Notes: a model not told the origin generated them from the sequence alone. A stretch of 64,000 nt of DNA from an uncultured Neomegalonema sp. (GCA_937990185.1 CALKBI010000010.1:23848-87847); one strand, 5' to 3'. Counted from the stretch's first letter, positions 42,915 to 53,202 are shown. A program made the numbers and translations.

Positions 42915-43568
42915 TTATCCTATCGGTTGGAACTCGCCGCTCTCTGGATTGTAATGATGTAGTGTTCCTGAGGCGATGTCGAACCATGCGCCATGCAGAA
43001 CAAGCTTTTCTTCTTCGACGGCCTTTTGAATAAACGGGAATGTCATCAAATTTTCCATTGAGACAACCACACCCGCCTGTTCGAAAGCCCGGAGGCGTGC
43101 CTCGGGATCACCGCCTTGCGGCACGCGGTCATAGGTCGGATCAAGCGACTTCATCCATGCGCCGATAAACTCGCCGCCAAGTTCGCTGCGGTTGGGGTCA
43201 TCTTTCATTTCGACGAATGCTTTGACACCGCCGCATTGAGCGTGACCCAGTACGATCATATTGGTAATGCCGAGGCCCGTAATCGCGAACTCAATCGCGG
43301 CAGATGTCCCGTGATGCTCGTGCGAAGGCTTATAGGGTGGGGCCAGATTCGCCACGTTGCGCAGCATGAACAGCTCACCCGGTTCCGCACCAAACAACGA
43401 GATTGCATCGACACGGCTGTCACAGCACCCGATGACCATGGCACGCGGCCTTTGTCCTTCGGTTGCAAGTTTTTGATACCAAGCGCGGTTTTCATCATAG
43501 GTATTTGCGCGCCAACCCTTGTAACGCTCGATCAAATACTTTGGGAGAGAACGAATGGCTTTGGTCAT
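42915..43568 (-). CDS. Beta-class carbonic anhydrase
   Basis: A 217-aa zinc enzyme with the beta-class motifs: 'VIGCCDSRVDA' (zinc Cys and the Asp-Arg pair) and 'VLGHAQCGGVKAF' (zinc His and Cys). It interconverts CO2 and bicarbonate in the cytoplasm and could feed bicarbonate to carboxylases. Its start codon overlaps the stop of leuB by one base (43568), suggesting one transcript. Confidence 0.93.
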   Translation of the reverse strand: MTKAIRSLPKYLIERYKGWRANTYDENRAWYQKLATEGQRPRAMVIGCCDSRVDAISLFGAEPGELFMLRNVANLAPPYKPSHEHHGTSAAIEFAITGLGITNMIVLGHAQCGGVKAFVEMKDDPNRSELGGEFIGAWMKSLDPTYDRVPQGGDPEARLRAFEQAGVVVSMENLMTFPFIQKAVEEEKLVLHGAWFDIASGTLHHYNPESGEFQPIG

Positions 43569-44674
43569 TATGCAGCCTTTTTCAGCTTCGCAATAATTGT
43601 GTCGCCCATTTCTGTCGTGCCAACCAGCTTCATACCTTCCTGCATGATATCGCCGGTGCGATAGCCTTCTGCGAGAACCTCTTCGACGGCTTTCTCAACG
43701 GCATCCGCTGCATCGGGCATGTCATAGCTATAACGCAGTGCCATCGCATAACTGAGGATACAAGCGATCGGGTTTGCTTTGCCTTGCCCAGCAATATCGG
43801 GGGCAGAGCCGTGCACCGGCTCGTACATTGCTTTGCGCTTTCCATTTTCGTCTTCTGCGCCCAGCGAAGCCGATGGCAACATGCCCAGCGAGCCTGTCAG
43901 CATGGCCGCACAATCGGACAACAGATCACCGAACAGGTTGTCTGTGACGATCACATCAAACTGCTTTGGCTGACGCACTAACTGCATCGCGCAGTTATCG
44001 GCATACATATGGCTCAGTTCTACATCTGGGTAATCCGAAGCGAGCTTTGAGACCTCTTCGCGCCACAAGACACCCGATTCCATCACATTGGCTTTTTCGA
44101 CTGAACAGAGCCTGCCGTCACGCTTTTGGGCCAGTTCAAAAGCCGCACGCGCAACGCGGATGATCTCGTGCGTGTCGTAGACTTGTGTATTCACACCGCG
44201 CCGCTCACCATTCGGTAAATCGCTGATTCCGCGCGGTTCACCGAAATACGTGCCGCCGGTCAGCTCGCGTACGATCATAATATCGAGACCCGCAACCAAT
44301 TCACGCTTGAGCGATGACGCCTCTGCCAAGGCATCAAAACACATTGCGGGGCGCAAGTTAGCGAACAATTCCATTTCTTTGCGCAAACGCAGCAAGCCGC
44401 GTTCGGGTTTGATCGAAAAGTCGAGGTTATCCCATTTCGGTCCGCCAACAGCACCGAGCAGCACCGAATCAAAGTCGAATGCCTTTTTCATGGTGTCGTC
44501 GTGTAGGGGCTTGCCATGGGCATCAATGGCCGCGCCGCCAACCAGATCGGTCTCAGTCGTAAATGGCGTCCCGGATGCGCCGGAAACCCAATCGACTACG
44601 CGCTGTACCTCGACCATAACCTCAGCGCCGATCCCGTCACCGGGAAGAATAAGCATGGTAGGGGCGTTTGACAT
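43568..44674 (-). CDS. leuB: 3-isopropylmalate dehydrogenase
   Basis: A 368-aa NAD-dependent enzyme of leucine synthesis that oxidises and decarboxylates 3-isopropylmalate. Signature parts: '[11 protein letters not shown]' start, '[17 protein letters not shown]', '[31 protein letters not shown]' and '[20 protein letters not shown]'. Length is typical. The other leu genes are not in the window. Confidence 0.95.
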   Translation of the reverse strand: MSNAPTMLILPGDGIGAEVMVEVQRVVDWVSGASGTPFTTETDLVGGAAIDAHGKPLHDDTMKKAFDFDSVLLGAVGGPKWDNLDFSIKPERGLLRLRKEMELFANLRPAMCFDALAEASSLKRELVAGLDIMIVRELTGGTYFGEPRGISDLPNGERRGVNTQVYDTHEIIRVARAAFELAQKRDGRLCSVEKANVMESGVLWREEVSKLASDYPDVELSHMYADNCAMQLVRQPKQFDVIVTDNLFGDLLSDCAAMLTGSLGMLPSASLGAEDENGKRKAMYEPVHGSAPDIAGQGKANPIACILSYAMALRYSYDMPDAADAVEKAVEEVLAEGYRTGDIMQEGMKLVGTTEMGDTIIAKLKKAA

Positions 44675-44770
44675 TGCGCGAGTCTCCGAAAAGCATTGAA
44701 ATTTGGCGCAGGATTAGCGGATTGCGCCACGCGGGTAAAGCGGCAGCGCAAACCAAGCCGTAGCTTGCTT

Positions 44771-45109
44771 TTAGTAAGCGGCAATCACCGTAATCTCGAC
44801 CTTGAACTTGGGAGCGGCGAGCTTTGCGTCGCCGCACGCGCGGGCAGGGGCATGGCCTTCAGGAACCCAAGCATCCCAAACGTCGTTCATCTCCTGAAAA
44901 TCAGCCATATCATCAAGCCAGATGATTGCCTGAAGCAGGTTTTCCTTCGATGTTCCCGCTTCCGCAAGCAAGGCATCGACACAGGCAAGGCAATCACGGG
45001 TTTGATCCGTGACGGTGGCTCCTTCGCCGACTTGACCAGCGAGATAGACCGTCCCGTTATGTTTGACGATCTGACTCATGCGTTGTGTGGTTTTCGACCG
45101 TTCAATCAT
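44771..45109 (-). CDS. RidA family protein
   Basis: A 112-aa protein, second RidA homologue in the window: 'RMSQIVKHNGTVYLAGQVGEGATVTDQTRDCLACVDALLAEAG' and the ending 'HAPARACGDAKLAAPKFKVEITVIAAY'. The Arg of the canonical RidA active site is kept (PARACGDA), so an enamine/imine-type hydrolase activity is possible. It belongs to a different subgroup from the copy at 8.4 kb. Confidence 0.88.
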   Translation of the reverse strand: MIERSKTTQRMSQIVKHNGTVYLAGQVGEGATVTDQTRDCLACVDALLAEAGTSKENLLQAIIWLDDMADFQEMNDVWDAWVPEGHAPARACGDAKLAAPKFKVEITVIAAY

Positions 45110-45165
45110 TGGCCCGTTCCTCCAGATGTAATGAGATTTCTAAAAAAACGCGATTTAGCTTCTCG

Positions 45166-46509
45166 TCAACCTGCCTTTGCCGGAGATTTATTCCGGTTAG
45201 GACGGCGACGTCGGTTCGGTTTTGCCCCTACCGGTTTTACTGGTCCGCCATCCGCCTGTTTTTTCGCAGGCCTCGGTTTGCCCTGAGCGGCTTTTGCGGG
45301 GCGATCCCGGCGCGGTGGGCGCTGTTGCTGCACGACTTTTGGTTTGCGGGCATTTTCAAGGTTTGGAGTTTTCAATCCCGCAACGCCTTCAGGGGTCGGC
45401 AGAACAGGGATATCGAGCTTTATGAGCCTTTGAATATCACGCAGGTAATATTGTTCATCCGGCTCACAAAAGCTGATTGCCAACCCGTCGCGTTCCGCCC
45501 GCGCCGTCCTGCCAATGCGGTGGACATAGACTTCCGGCACGTTGGGTAGTTCGAAATTAATCACAAGGCCGATACCTGGCACGTCGATTCCGCGCGCGGC
45601 AATATCAGTTGCGACCAGTACAGGGCATTTGCCAGCACGAAAGGCATCCAATGCTCGTTCACGCTGGTTTTGTGATTTGTTGCCGTGAATGGCCGCTGCG
45701 GCAAGATTGGACCCTTCAAGGCGGCGCACAACGCGATCCGCCCCGCGTTTGGTGCGGGTAAAGACAATGACTTGCTTGTCGCTATGCTTTTTGACCAAAG
45801 CAATAATTGCGGGGATTTTATTATCCGAGGTCACATGCATGACCCCCTGTTCGATCTTGTCAGCTGTCTTCGATACCGGAGCGACAGCGATTTCTTCCGG
45901 GTTGTGCAAGTGTTGCGCGGACAGAGCTTTGATCTCTTTTGGCATTGTTGCCGAGAACAGCAATGTCTGGCGCGTTTTCGGGCAAGCCGAGATGATCCGT
46001 TTGATCGCAGGCAAGAAACCAATATCAAGCATCTGATCCGCTTCATCTAGGATCAGCGTCTCGACATCATCGAACCGTAAGCAGTTCTGATCTGCCAAAT
46101 CGAGCAAGCGTCCCGGCGTTGCCACCAATATATCGAGGCCGCGCTTGAGGGCGTTCTTTTGCTGGCGCATAGACACACCACCAACGACGCAGGCGGAGAT
46201 AATGCTCAGTCCCTTGGAATAGGTACGAACAGACGCATGAATTTGTGCTGCCAATTCACGGGTTGGGGAAACGATCAACACGCGGATCGAACCGGGCCTA
46301 GTATGCGTTTGATTTTTGTTGAGACGCTGGATCAAAGGCAACGTGAAAGCCGCCGTCTTTCCTGTACCTGTCTGTGCAAGCCCGACAACATCGCGACCCG
46401 CGAGAATTGCGGGAATGGCCTTGGCTTGAATAGGGGTCGGCTTCTCGTAACCGGATTCAGTCAGGGTCTTCAGGATCAGCGCATCAAGGCCGAGGGTATC
46501 AAAGGACAA
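45166..46509 (-). CDS. rhlE: DEAD-box RNA helicase (RhlE type)
   Basis: A 447-aa ATP-dependent RNA helicase with the motifs in order: 'AQTGTGKTAAF' (I), 'PTRELAAQ' (Ia), 'DEAD' in 'LILDEADQML' (II), 'SAT' (III) and 'HRIGRTARAE' (VI). The last ~90 residues are a basic, Pro/Lys/Arg-rich tail of the RhlE kind, used for RNA contact. It likely acts in ribosome assembly or mRNA remodelling. Specific subgroup naming is by overall form only. Confidence 0.92.
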   Translation of the reverse strand: MSFDTLGLDALILKTLTESGYEKPTPIQAKAIPAILAGRDVVGLAQTGTGKTAAFTLPLIQRLNKNQTHTRPGSIRVLIVSPTRELAAQIHASVRTYSKGLSIISACVVGGVSMRQQKNALKRGLDILVATPGRLLDLADQNCLRFDDVETLILDEADQMLDIGFLPAIKRIISACPKTRQTLLFSATMPKEIKALSAQHLHNPEEIAVAPVSKTADKIEQGVMHVTSDNKIPAIIALVKKHSDKQVIVFTRTKRGADRVVRRLEGSNLAAAAIHGNKSQNQRERALDAFRAGKCPVLVATDIAARGIDVPGIGLVINFELPNVPEVYVHRIGRTARAERDGLAISFCEPDEQYYLRDIQRLIKLDIPVLPTPEGVAGLKTPNLENARKPKVVQQQRPPRRDRPAKAAQGKPRPAKKQADGGPVKPVGAKPNRRRRPNRNKSPAKAG

Positions 46510-46824
46510 GGATATTCTCTTTTCAAAGTTTGGGCTTTACCGCGCGCACGACAAAATACGCCTACCGGCGTAGCTAGTTTGAGTGCGGGAGAGAAAACCC
46601 GGCAATTTTGGGTGCATTCCGTCGGATTACGCCGCCAAAATGCTCGAACGCAGAGCAATCCGCTCTGTTAATCACGATATGCTCATGCTGCACCTGCGAA
46701 GTCAAGGATTCAGCTGGATTGATTGCCGTTAAAGAAATTCATCTAGCATCAGATAGCCTTGGGCTTGCACTTTGGGTGGCGCAGAGCGTATGACCGCACT
46801 TCGCTCAGAAATGGAAAATGCGTC
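46510..46824. other. Intergenic region between divergent genes
   Basis: No gene is visible in these 315 bp. They should hold the promoters for the helicase and for the small protein at 46825. One small perfect hairpin, TACGCC-N4-GGCGTA (46557-46572), lies about 50 bp upstream of the helicase start and could be in its leader. Confidence 0.4.
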
Positions 46825-47028
46825 ATGGGTATCAACAGCGAAAGCGATATGTCCGCCGACTTACAAATCGGGCCAACCACCACGGGCGGTGTTCGGATTT
46901 TTGTGAAAACAGATCAATTCGAAGTTCCGATGGATTTTGATCCTGATGAAGCGGAAGAAATTGCTGATGAGTTACGCAACGCGGCTGCATTGGCGCGCAA
47001 GCAGGGTAAAAAATCCCGAAAAAGTTAA
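46825..47028 (+). CDS. Small DUF6324-like protein
   Basis: A 67-aa acidic protein beginning MGINSESDMSADLQIGPTTT and containing 'VPMDFDPDEAEEIADELRNAAALA', a pattern I associate with the rhodobacterial DUF6324 family. It is cytoplasmic with no known function. ATG 46825 is chosen because the family begins with MGI; residues encoded upstream in frame are not family-like. Confidence 0.65.
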   Translation: MGINSESDMSADLQIGPTTTGGVRIFVKTDQFEVPMDFDPDEAEEIADELRNAAALARKQGKKSRKS

Positions 47029-47285
47029 GCGGAGTCATCGCTTCTATTTTGGCTGTCTCGCCAAAGTTTTTGTTTTTGCTTCGTACTAAACCTTGCTCGC
47101 TCATAGGCGAGTGGGTAGGGCCATTGATTTACATTAGTGTTTCGCGTTGGCGTGGATGATGCAGCGCTCCAGCTAACCGTGCGTATAATCTAGAGATAAT
47201 ACCGAATATAAAGTCACTTTGGTACGTTATCTTAATGAGAAATGCGTCGGCTTGCTGAGGAATTCCCATTTTGGGGCGTGCGCGT

Positions 47286-49424
47286 ATGAACACTTCGGAC
47301 CAGACATCGGTGGCTACGACAGACTCTGCCGCTATATGGGTATGGGACCCGGACCGTCTACGAATTGTTTGGGCGAATGAAGCGGGGCTGATCTTTTGGG
47401 GTGAACGGAGCCTGCTTGACCTCATAGAGCGCGATTTTGCGCCGTTCGACGAGGCGGTTTACGATTTTGGGGAACTCATTCGAGCGGTTTTAACCCGCAA
47501 ATCCGGGCGGGTGCGCGCACGGATGGTTCTTGCCCCTGAAGGCAAACCGATCCGAGTGGATTGCCGAGCCGAGCACGTTACTCTTACAGATGGTCGCCCC
47601 GGCCTTCGCGTCGAAGCTGTGCGTGCGCCTGTTGGCGACGAAGCGGAAGTCGATCGCCTGCGCGAGATCATAGAGCGAACGCCTACCGCGATATCGCTCT
47701 TTGCGGAAGATGGTGGATTGCTCATGCAAAACGCCGCAGCCGAGCAAAGTTTTGGGCCGGAATTAGAAAGCCTGACACAGCGCTATGATGACAGGTCTGT
47801 AACGCGCGATGCTTTGCGGTCTTTGCTCGTGAATGGCTCTTATAGCCAAGCGGTTGATTTACAAACCCGCGTTGGCGTTCGCCGCCATCGCGTAACAATG
47901 CGGCGGATGCACGATCCTATGACCGGAGGGTTGGCTGCGATTGTTTTTTTTACCGATATCGCCGACCGGACTGAGTCGGTGGTAGCAGGCACAAATCCAG
48001 CCGTATCGGATGAAACAAAACTCCTATCGTCTTTGGGTGCTGGAGCCGTCGTTTTCGACGACGCGCTTAAATTGCTTTACGTAAATGAAACCGCGCAAGC
48101 TTTGTTAAACCTCTCGGACGAGCATCGTCAGGGCGGGATTGGCGCTCTGTTCTCAGATCAGCGTAAAGAAATTGCTGATGCTTTGACGGGTATTCGGGAC
48201 GGTCAACTTGATAGTGCTGATTTGCGGCTCGTTATTTCTGATAAACAAGATAACGATCTGAAGCGTACTATTCGTATGGAAGTGCGCCGGGGTGATTGGC
48301 GCGGTGCTACGGCTTGGCTCGCAACATTGACCAATGCAGCCGATGAAACCGTACGCGCTTTGCCGTTGATACATTCGCTCGACGAAAAGGATCGTGCGCT
48401 GGATACCCTCGGGGTCGGCATCGTCACGCTCCGTAAGGATGGTGTTGTTGAATCTGTGAACTCTGCTGCTACAGTTTTGTTGGGTATCGAAGAGACGATG
48501 CTCTTGGGGCAAGCCTTTGATGCAGGTTTTGATGAAACGTCTGTCAGAGCATTTCGCGGCGCTCTAGCCAATCCAACAGAGAACGCAAAGCCGTTTTTGA
48601 TGGAGCGGTCCCTCGAAAATGAAGACCGGATTTCCTCTTTGCGTGTTGTAATCAATCCACCAAGCTTAAGCATGGAGCAATCCACACGTACGCTTGCCTT
48701 CGCAGAGTTGAAAAATGGTGACGGCAGCAAGGGTGCGGCACGCTCAGAAGCGATTGCCAGAGCAAGCCACGAGCTGCGTACGCCATTGAATGCGATTATC
48801 GGCTTTACGCAAATTATGATAAATGACCCGGATGCGATCCGGTCGGAACCATATCGCGAATATTTAAAAGACATCCATGACAGCGGGCAATATATGGCGA
48901 GGCTTGTTCAGGATATGCTGGATATGCGCCGGATTGAAGCAGGAGCGCTTTCTCTTGATCTTGCGCCGGTAAACCTCGGCAATCTTATTCGCCGTATAGC
49001 CCGCGACCTCGATAGCGCTGCCCGTGCACGGGGAGTGACTATCACTGTTTCCCTGGACGAATTACTTCCTACAGTGACCGCTGACGCCCATACGTTACGC
49101 CAAGCACTCACGAACCTTATTGGGAATGCTGTAAAATTTACGACTGATGTGGTTCGTGTTTCGGCATCGACCCAAAGTTCGGGCGAGTTGATGATTGATG
49201 TACTCGATAATGGCGAGGGAATGACAGAAGAAGAAGTCGAGAATGCCTTGCAACCATATGCTCAAGGAAAGGGCAGTAGCCAAAAATTTGGAGGTGCTGG
49301 TATGGGCTTGCCGCTCGCGAAAGGATTTATTGAAGCAAATGGCGGTAATTTTGAAATCTTGTCGCGTAAATCTGAAGGAACGATAACCCGCATTACGTTT
49401 TCGCCAAGAACTCTTAATAAATAA
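47286..49424 (+). CDS. PAS-domain sensor histidine kinase
   Basis: A 712-aa kinase without obvious membrane segments, so probably cytoplasmic. The N-terminal ~480 residues contain several PAS-like units ('IWVWDPDRLRIVWANEAGLIFWG', 'SLFAEDGGLLMQNAAAEQSFG', 'VVFDDALKLLYVNETAQALLNL', 'GVVESVNSAATVLLGIEE'). The kinase core has the H box 'ARASHELRTPLNAIIGFTQIM', N box 'LTNLIGNAVKFT', and G boxes 'DNGEGM' and 'FGGAGMGLPLAKG'. No response regulator gene is adjacent, so the partner is elsewhere. ATG 47286 is preferred over the in-frame TTG at 47271. It lies upstream of the Flp pilin and prepilin peptidase genes; a control link is possible but unproven. Confidence 0.9.
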   Translation: MNTSDQTSVATTDSAAIWVWDPDRLRIVWANEAGLIFWGERSLLDLIERDFAPFDEAVYDFGELIRAVLTRKSGRVRARMVLAPEGKPIRVDCRAEHVTLTDGRPGLRVEAVRAPVGDEAEVDRLREIIERTPTAISLFAEDGGLLMQNAAAEQSFGPELESLTQRYDDRSVTRDALRSLLVNGSYSQAVDLQTRVGVRRHRVTMRRMHDPMTGGLAAIVFFTDIADRTESVVAGTNPAVSDETKLLSSLGAGAVVFDDALKLLYVNETAQALLNLSDEHRQGGIGALFSDQRKEIADALTGIRDGQLDSADLRLVISDKQDNDLKRTIRMEVRRGDWRGATAWLATLTNAADETVRALPLIHSLDEKDRALDTLGVGIVTLRKDGVVESVNSAATVLLGIEETMLLGQAFDAGFDETSVRAFRGALANPTENAKPFLMERSLENEDRISSLRVVINPPSLSMEQSTRTLAFAELKNGDGSKGAARSEAIARASHELRTPLNAIIGFTQIMINDPDAIRSEPYREYLKDIHDSGQYMARLVQDMLDMRRIEAGALSLDLAPVNLGNLIRRIARDLDSAARARGVTITVSLDELLPTVTADAHTLRQALTNLIGNAVKFTTDVVRVSASTQSSGELMIDVLDNGEGMTEEEVENALQPYAQGKGSSQKFGGAGMGLPLAKGFIEANGGNFEILSRKSEGTITRITFSPRTLNK

Positions 49425-49575
49425 AACCAATAGTAATAATATACTAAGTATTGAATTTTATTTATCGAAAAAACTATTTGTTAATTATGTAATCTATCAA
49501 TTTGTTAAAGAGTGGCGAGTAATCTCTGATCATCTTAGCGGGACAGCTAAGAGTTTAAACAAACGGAGAGAGACT

Positions 49576-49752
49576 ATGCGCAACTTCTTCAATGCTTTCG
49601 CAAAAGACGAGTCCGGTGCAACGGCTATCGAATACGGCCTGATCGCTGCACTTCTCAGCGTCGCAATCATCGGAACCATCGGTACGGTTCGTGATAACCT
49701 CGAGACCACCTACTCGACGATCGGTACTGAGCTCGCAACTGCGAACGGCTAA
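49576..49752 (+). CDS. Flp/Fap type IVb pilin
   Basis: A 58-aa prepilin, MRNFFNAFAKDESGATAIEY followed by 'GLIAALLSVAIIGTIG'. The short basic leader ends at Gly14; cleavage there leaves A-T-A-I-E5-Y6, with the Glu5 and the hydrophobic helix of Flp pilins. It is the major subunit of Tad/Flp adhesion pili. A GGAGAGA site precedes the ATG, and the leader carries a small hairpin (49534-49551). A strong terminator follows, so it is a single-gene unit. The gene is too short for common length cut-offs. Confidence 0.93.
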   Translation: MRNFFNAFAKDESGATAIEYGLIAALLSVAIIGTIGTVRDNLETTYSTIGTELATANG

Positions 49753-49763
49753 TATTTGATTTT

Positions 49764-49798
49764 GAGTGGGGTACGTTTTTGCGTACCCCGCTCTATTT
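49764..49798 (+). terminator. Rho-independent terminator of the Flp pilin gene
   Basis: A 12-bp stem GAGTGGGGTACG (49764-49775) with CGTACCCCGCTC (49782-49793), one G-T pair, and then TATTTT. It lies 11 bp after the pilin stop. Confidence 0.8.
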
Positions 49799-49802
49799 TC
49801 AT

Positions 49803-49836
49803 CGAACGGGCCGCAGCTTAGGCTGCGGCCCGTTCG
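49803..49836. other. Perfect 15-bp hairpin between pilin and prepilin peptidase
   Basis: CGAACGGGCCGCAGC-TTAG-GCTGCGGCCCGTTCG, a perfect 15-bp stem with a 4-nt loop. No T-run follows on either strand, so it is not a standard terminator. It may back up the terminator just upstream or act as an mRNA-stabilising or processing element. Confidence 0.6.
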
Positions 49837-49988
49837 CGTATGGACTTCATGAAACGACCGGAATGTTTTCGAAAATTGTTAACCACGAAAGCATATTTAG
49901 ATCGTTTTCTTCCCGCGTTTTCGAATAGGTAATCAGTTTCCGTTTACTCTGAAAGCGTCTTAGAATCTTGAACGGCGGAGACGCAAGA

Positions 49989-50501
49989 ATGCTCATTTCG
50001 CTTCCACTTTATATTTTTCCACTCTGCATGTTGGCTGCTGCCGTTTCGGATGCTTGGAAATTTATTATTCCGAATATCGTTTCGCTCGTATTGATCCCTG
50101 CTTTTATCGCGGCGTTCGCTGTGTCGGGGCTGGGGTGGGAAGCGTTGCTGAATCATACCGTTACGGGTATTGGCATGCTGATCGTTGGGATGCTTTTCTG
50201 GCATCTTGGTTTCGCAGGTGGTGGCGATGCAAAACTGCTAGCCGCTGCTGCACTTTGGTTGGGTTGGCCTGTATATGGTCACGCGCTGATCGCCATCTCA
50301 CTCTTCGGCGGTCTCATGGCGATTGTGTTCCTCGTTACGCGCAAACTTTTGAGATGGTATCCCCGTATTTCGATCAATATCCCATTCTTGGCGAGAATTG
50401 CAGCAACCACCGAACCGAAGCTTCCGTACGGAGTGGCTATCGCAGCCGGATCTCTTTACGTATTCCCCGAGAGCGCTTTGTTTAAAGCACTCATCGGTTA
50501 A
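49989..50501 (+). CDS. cpaA: Prepilin peptidase CpaA (A24 family)
   Basis: A 170-aa membrane aspartic protease with about five or six helices. The two catalytic Asp motifs are visible: 'AAAVSDAWKFIIPN' and 'FAGGGDAKLLAAAALWLGW' (GxGD). It cleaves the Flp prepilin leader. ATG 49989 with GGAG 9 nt upstream is chosen over an in-frame TTG at 49968. No further cpa/tad gene follows on this strand, so the rest of the secretion machinery lies elsewhere. Confidence 0.9.
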   Translation: MLISLPLYIFPLCMLAAAVSDAWKFIIPNIVSLVLIPAFIAAFAVSGLGWEALLNHTVTGIGMLIVGMLFWHLGFAGGGDAKLLAAAALWLGWPVYGHALIAISLFGGLMAIVFLVTRKLLRWYPRISINIPFLARIAATTEPKLPYGVAIAAGSLYVFPESALFKALIG

Positions 50502-50529
50502 TCATTGCCAGCTCAAAGAAGCGAGTATT

Positions 50530-52176
50530 TTAAACCGAAACGACATCTTCGCCTTCTGCAGCTTCAATGCGGAAGGCGGCTGCCATTAAGGCTCTCGCGT
50601 AATCGGTTTGGGGATTCTCAAACACCGCTTCGCCGATACCTTCCTCGACAACCATACCATTTCGCATCACGATAACCCGGTGAGACAGTGCGCGGACCAC
50701 CTTTAAATCGTGGCTGATAAAGACGTAGGCGAGCTTATAACGTACTTGCAGATCGCGCAGCAGATCGACAATCTGTGACTGAACCGACATATCCAGTGCT
50801 GAGGTTGGTTCGTCTAAAACAACCAATTTCGGTTTGAGTGCCATAGCGCGAGCAATAGAAATACGCTGGCGCTGCCCCCCTGAAAATTCATGTGGATAGC
50901 GATCCATCATATCAGGCTCGAGACCGACCTCGATCAGTGTATCGCCAATGACTTTTCGGCGATCTCCGGTCTCACCATCAATGCCATGAACTTGTAGACC
51001 TTCGGCGATGATCTGAGCGACTGACATGCGTGGAGACAAAGAGCCATAAGGGTCTTGAAAGACGACCTGCATATCACGCCGTAAAGGGCGCAATTTGCGC
51101 TGGTTCAGTTTTTGAATATCACGCCCGAGAAAAGCAATCCGTCCTTGCGAACTGATCAAGCGCACCAAGGCAAGGCCCAATGTCGTTTTGCCGGAGCCTG
51201 ACTCCCCAACCACGCCGAGCGTTTCCCCCGCGCGCACTTGGCAGGATATATCCTGAACCGCCTTTACATGGCCAACGGTGCGCCGGAAAAAGCCTTGTTT
51301 GATCGGGAACCAAACCTTGACGTTTTCGCCCTCAATGACGGGTGCGCTGTTTGGATCGGGAATGGGTTGTGGTAGTCCCGTTGGCTCTGCGCTCAGCAGC
51401 ATACGTGTGTAGTCATGCTCAGGCGCGGCGAACAGCTTCCAAGTCGGGCCGTGTTCAACGACCTCACCGTCTTTCATGACATAAACGCGGTCGGCAATCT
51501 TACGAACGATAGAAAGATCATGGGTGATGAACAACATCCCCATGCCCATCTCGCGTTTGAGATCAGCCAGCAATTCGAGAATCTGAGCCTGCACCGTCAC
51601 ATCAAGCGCGGTCGTCGGCTCATCGGCGATCAGCAGTTCGGGGCCATTTGCCAAGGCCATTGCGATCATGACGCGCTGGCGCTGGCCACCTGATAATTGG
51701 TGCGGATAAGCGCCGAGGCGCGTTTCAGGGTCGCGGATGCCAACTTGATGCATCAGTTTCAGCACCCGCTCGCGTGCGGCTTTACCGGTTACACCAGCAT
51801 GAAGCTTCAGGCTTTCAGCAATTTGACGTTCGATGGTGTGCAGCGGGTTCAGGGCCGTCATTGGCTCCTGAAAAATCATCGAGATTTCATTGCCCCGCAC
51901 GTGGAGCATTTTTTTCTTCGGGGCGTTTACCAGTTCATCCCCGCGATATTTTATCGACCCGCTCATATCAGCGGATTGTGCCAATAATTGCAGAACCGAT
52001 AGCGCGGTGACGGATTTGCCGGACCCGGATTCGCCGACCAGAGCGACAGTCTCACCTTCATTGACGTGGATGCTCACGCCTTTAACGGCGGGGTTCAGTT
52101 CAGATTTGCTCCAGAACCCAACCTTTAGATTGTTGATGTCGAGGATTGGAACGCCTGATTGTGCCGCTTCGGTCAT
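50530..52176 (-). CDS. yejF: Peptide ABC transporter ATPase, two nucleotide-binding domains (YejF)
   Basis: A 548-aa protein with two ABC ATPase domains: the first has Walker A '[11 protein letters not shown]', signature 'LSGGQRQR' and Walker B 'LLIADEP'; the second has '[11 protein letters not shown]', 'FSGGQRQR' and 'LVVLDEP'. Fusion of both ATPases in one chain is the normal YejF form. It energises the yej-type importer, which takes up peptides (microcin C in E. coli). It overlaps yejE by 4 bp (52173-52176) and is the last gene of the operon. Confidence 0.93.
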   Translation of the reverse strand: MTEAAQSGVPILDINNLKVGFWSKSELNPAVKGVSIHVNEGETVALVGESGSGKSVTALSVLQLLAQSADMSGSIKYRGDELVNAPKKKMLHVRGNEISMIFQEPMTALNPLHTIERQIAESLKLHAGVTGKAARERVLKLMHQVGIRDPETRLGAYPHQLSGGQRQRVMIAMALANGPELLIADEPTTALDVTVQAQILELLADLKREMGMGMLFITHDLSIVRKIADRVYVMKDGEVVEHGPTWKLFAAPEHDYTRMLLSAEPTGLPQPIPDPNSAPVIEGENVKVWFPIKQGFFRRTVGHVKAVQDISCQVRAGETLGVVGESGSGKTTLGLALVRLISSQGRIAFLGRDIQKLNQRKLRPLRRDMQVVFQDPYGSLSPRMSVAQIIAEGLQVHGIDGETGDRRKVIGDTLIEVGLEPDMMDRYPHEFSGGQRQRISIARAMALKPKLVVLDEPTSALDMSVQSQIVDLLRDLQVRYKLAYVFISHDLKVVRALSHRVIVMRNGMVVEEGIGEAVFENPQTDYARALMAAAFRIEAAEGEDVVSV

Positions 52177-53201
52177 TTAAATGTCTTCCGCGGATCAAAG
52201 GCGTCGCGCACACCCTCAAAGATAAACACTAGCAGCGACAGCATAACTGCCAGCACGACGAATGCAGTAAAGCCCAGCCATGGCGCTTGTAAATTATTTT
52301 GTCCCTGCAAAGCCAGTTCGCCCAATGACGGCGAACCGGGCGGCAGACCAAAGCCGAGAAAATCGAGTGCAGCCAGCGAGCTGATTGCGCCGGTTAGCAC
52401 AAAAGGAAGCATCGTCAGCGTTGCGACCATGGCGTTGGGCAACAGGTGCTTAAACATAATTTTTCCGTTCGACACCCCAAGCGCACGCGCGGCCTGAACA
52501 TATTCAAAGTTTCGGGCACGTAGGAATTCCGCACGCACAACACCCACCAACGCAGGCCATGAGAAGAACGCCAAAATCCCCAGCAAGACCCAAAAGCTCG
52601 GTTCAATAATTGCCGCGATAATGATGATGATGAAAAGGACCGGAATTGAGGTCCATATCTCAATCACGCGCTGGAAGATAAGGTCAGTCCATCCGCCGAA
52701 ATATCCCTGAATAGCGCCTGCGGCAATACCGACGATGCTTGTTACCAACGTAAGGGCCAGACCGAACAGGACAGAGACTCTAAACCCGTACAGCAGCCGC
52801 GCGGTGACATCGCGTGCCTGATCATCCGTGCCTAGCCAGTTTCGCGCGCCGGGCGGCGAGGGCGAGGGCTGTGCCTCGTAAACGATGGTGTCATAGGAAT
52901 AAGGGATCAGCGGCCAAATCGTCCAACCACCTTCTTCTTGGATCAGTTCTTCGATGAACGGGTCGGTGTAGTCCGCCTCGGTTTCGAAATCGCCCCCGAA
53001 GGTAGTCTCGGGGTAGAAATCTTTGATCGGTGTGAAATACTCGCCCTTATAGCTGATCAACAAAGGCTTATCGTTCGCGATCAACGGTGAGAGCAGGGAC
53101 AACACAAACAGAACTGTGAAAATCCAAAACGACCAACGGGCGCGTTTGTTTGCGCGGAAGTTATCGAGGCGGCGCTGTTGCAGCGGATCGAGCTTAAACA
53201 T
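52173..53201 (-). CDS. yejE: Peptide ABC transporter permease YejE
   Basis: A 342-aa inner-membrane permease with an N-terminal OppC-like segment ('LDPLQQRRLDNFRANKRARWSF'), a large periplasmic loop, and the permease core with the EAA loop 'VQAARALGVSNGKIMFKHLLPNA'. ATG 53201 lies 1 bp after the yejB stop; upstream codons in this frame fall within yejB and are not used. Confidence 0.92.
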   Translation of the reverse strand: MFKLDPLQQRRLDNFRANKRARWSFWIFTVLFVLSLLSPLIANDKPLLISYKGEYFTPIKDFYPETTFGGDFETEADYTDPFIEELIQEEGGWTIWPLIPYSYDTIVYEAQPSPSPPGARNWLGTDDQARDVTARLLYGFRVSVLFGLALTLVTSIVGIAAGAIQGYFGGWTDLIFQRVIEIWTSIPVLFIIIIIAAIIEPSFWVLLGILAFFSWPALVGVVRAEFLRARNFEYVQAARALGVSNGKIMFKHLLPNAMVATLTMLPFVLTGAISSLAALDFLGFGLPPGSPSLGELALQGQNNLQAPWLGFTAFVVLAVMLSLLVFIFEGVRDAFDPRKTFK

Positions 53202-53202
53202 T

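Noticed and set aside
48203..48874. 223-codon minus-strand frame inside the histidine kinase gene
   Set aside because: Ser/Arg-rich shadow of the kinase; the plus-strand kinase motifs are complete.
49803..49836. Perfect 15-bp hairpin as a rho-independent terminator
   Set aside because: No T-run follows on either strand; kept only as a structural element of unknown role.
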